DNA of 6,190 nt from CARZYU01 sp964370085 (lineage in GTDB: Bacteria > Bacillota_I > Bacilli_A > RF39 > UBA660), in assembly GCA_964370085.1 (NCBI GenBank), contig CAYJHI010000050.1:1-6190 (forward strand), written 5' to 3'. Shown piece after piece: positions 5,680 through 6,190 of the stretch (the first letter of the stretch is position 1; every line of letters starts with the position of its first letter). Made by a program: the position numbers and the translations under genes. The notes beneath the pieces are model-generated. The model worked only from the letters and a program-made list of their open reading frames with translations, was not told the origin of the DNA and searched no databases.

Positions 5680-6190
5680 TTAATCTTTATTTCTCATTTT
5701 TTTAAATCGTATTACATTAATAATTGAAAATATTGCAATATATATTACTACTATCATTATCATAGCAAACATTGTTAATTGTTCTTTATTTATAAATAAC
5801 TCATATCCATATATATCAGCCAAATCACCGCTTAAAATTTCTGACGGCATTCCAGTTTTATCTATATTCATAAAAAAGATTTGTCTAGAAATTGATGTAA
5901 TTGGTACAAATGGTAAGAAAGTGAATATTTTTGATATAGCATCCCCTAATATACCAACAGGAACATAAGCTCCACATAGAAAACCTATTAAAGTACCCAA
6001 TATTGTTCCTACTGCTCCCATAGATTGTTCCTTTTTAATAAAGGATACAATTATAAGTACAAAAACATTCCCTAGCAAAATAGATAAAATCATTAAACCA
6101 ATAATTGCTAGAAATTGATTTAAACTAAATAACAATCCATATATAAAGTAATAATAACCTACTAAAAATATAATATACACTGATATCAAT
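5680..6190 (-). CDS. ABC-2 type transporter permease, partial (N-terminus beyond right edge)
   Basis: This is the last 169-170 codons of a membrane protein; the frame is open at the right edge, so the TTG at 6189 is not a real start. Hydrophobic helices lie at about 3-21, 26-51, 57-81 and 137-161. Between them sits a segment typical of ABC-2 permeases: KKEQSMGAVGTILGTLIGF, then CGAYVPVGIL and FTFLPFVPITSISRQIFF (about residues 52-106). Such proteins form the membrane channel of exporters for drugs, peptides, lipids or polysaccharides, with an ATPase usually encoded next door. That ATPase would lie to the right, outside the window, so the substrate cannot be inferred. The C-terminus is a short basic tail (RFKKMRNKD) on the cytoplasmic side. 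No clear terminator follows; the next sequence is the GNAT remnant. Confidence 0.88.
   Translation of the reverse strand, partial: LISVYIIFLVGYYYFIYGLLFSLNQFLAIIGLMILSILLGNVFVLIIVSFIKKEQSMGAVGTILGTLIGFLCGAYVPVGILGDAISKIFTFLPFVPITSISRQIFFMNIDKTGMPSEILSGDLADIYGYELFINKEQLTMFAMIMIVVIYIAIFSIINVIRFKKMRNKD

Noticed and set aside
6187..6189. TTG at 6189 as the start of the ABC permease
   Set aside because: The frame is still open at the window edge, the protein lacks the N-terminal half of an ABC-2 permease, and no ribosome binding site can be seen.

Overview
The window is very AT-rich, uses strong AGGAGG-type ribosome binding sites, reads TGG as Trp and carries short A/T-rich intrinsic terminators. 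That suggests a low-GC Gram-positive bacterium (Bacillota, Clostridia- or Erysipelotrichia/RF39-like). No 16S, ribosomal or other marker gene is present, so this placement is inference.

Layout, left to right: (1) 1-692, minus strand: the 5' part of a gene for an acidic, disordered Ser/Asn/Glu/Gln repeat protein with a roughly 28-residue period. It runs off the left edge. (2) 693-809: a compact divergent intergenic region with a good promoter for the rightward gene and a weaker candidate for the leftward gene. Their -35 elements lie back to back on an imperfect palindrome. (3) 810-4670, plus strand: a 1286-residue protein with a BspA-type (LRR_5-like) leucine-rich repeat half, a long probably helical middle, and a Cys-rich C-terminal domain of unknown function. 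It has no signal peptide or membrane segment and ends at an intrinsic terminator. (4) 4746-4796: a hairpin at the convergent junction, probably terminating the gene on its right. (5) 4784-5395, minus strand: a GNAT-family N-acetyltransferase with a non-ATG start. (6) 5396-5679: gene-poor sequence whose right part keeps the C-terminal tail of a second, broken GNAT gene. (7) 5680-6190, minus strand: the C-terminal half of an ABC-2 type transporter permease, open at the right edge.

The part most likely to be undescribed is the divergent pair. One gene encodes a large, apparently cytoplasmic LRR protein with an unassigned C-terminal domain, and the other encodes a repeat-driven disordered protein. 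Nothing in the sequence proves that they act together; shared control is suggested only by the abutting promoters. The right side (intact GNAT, GNAT remnant, ABC permease) looks like ordinary accessory content with signs of past rearrangement.
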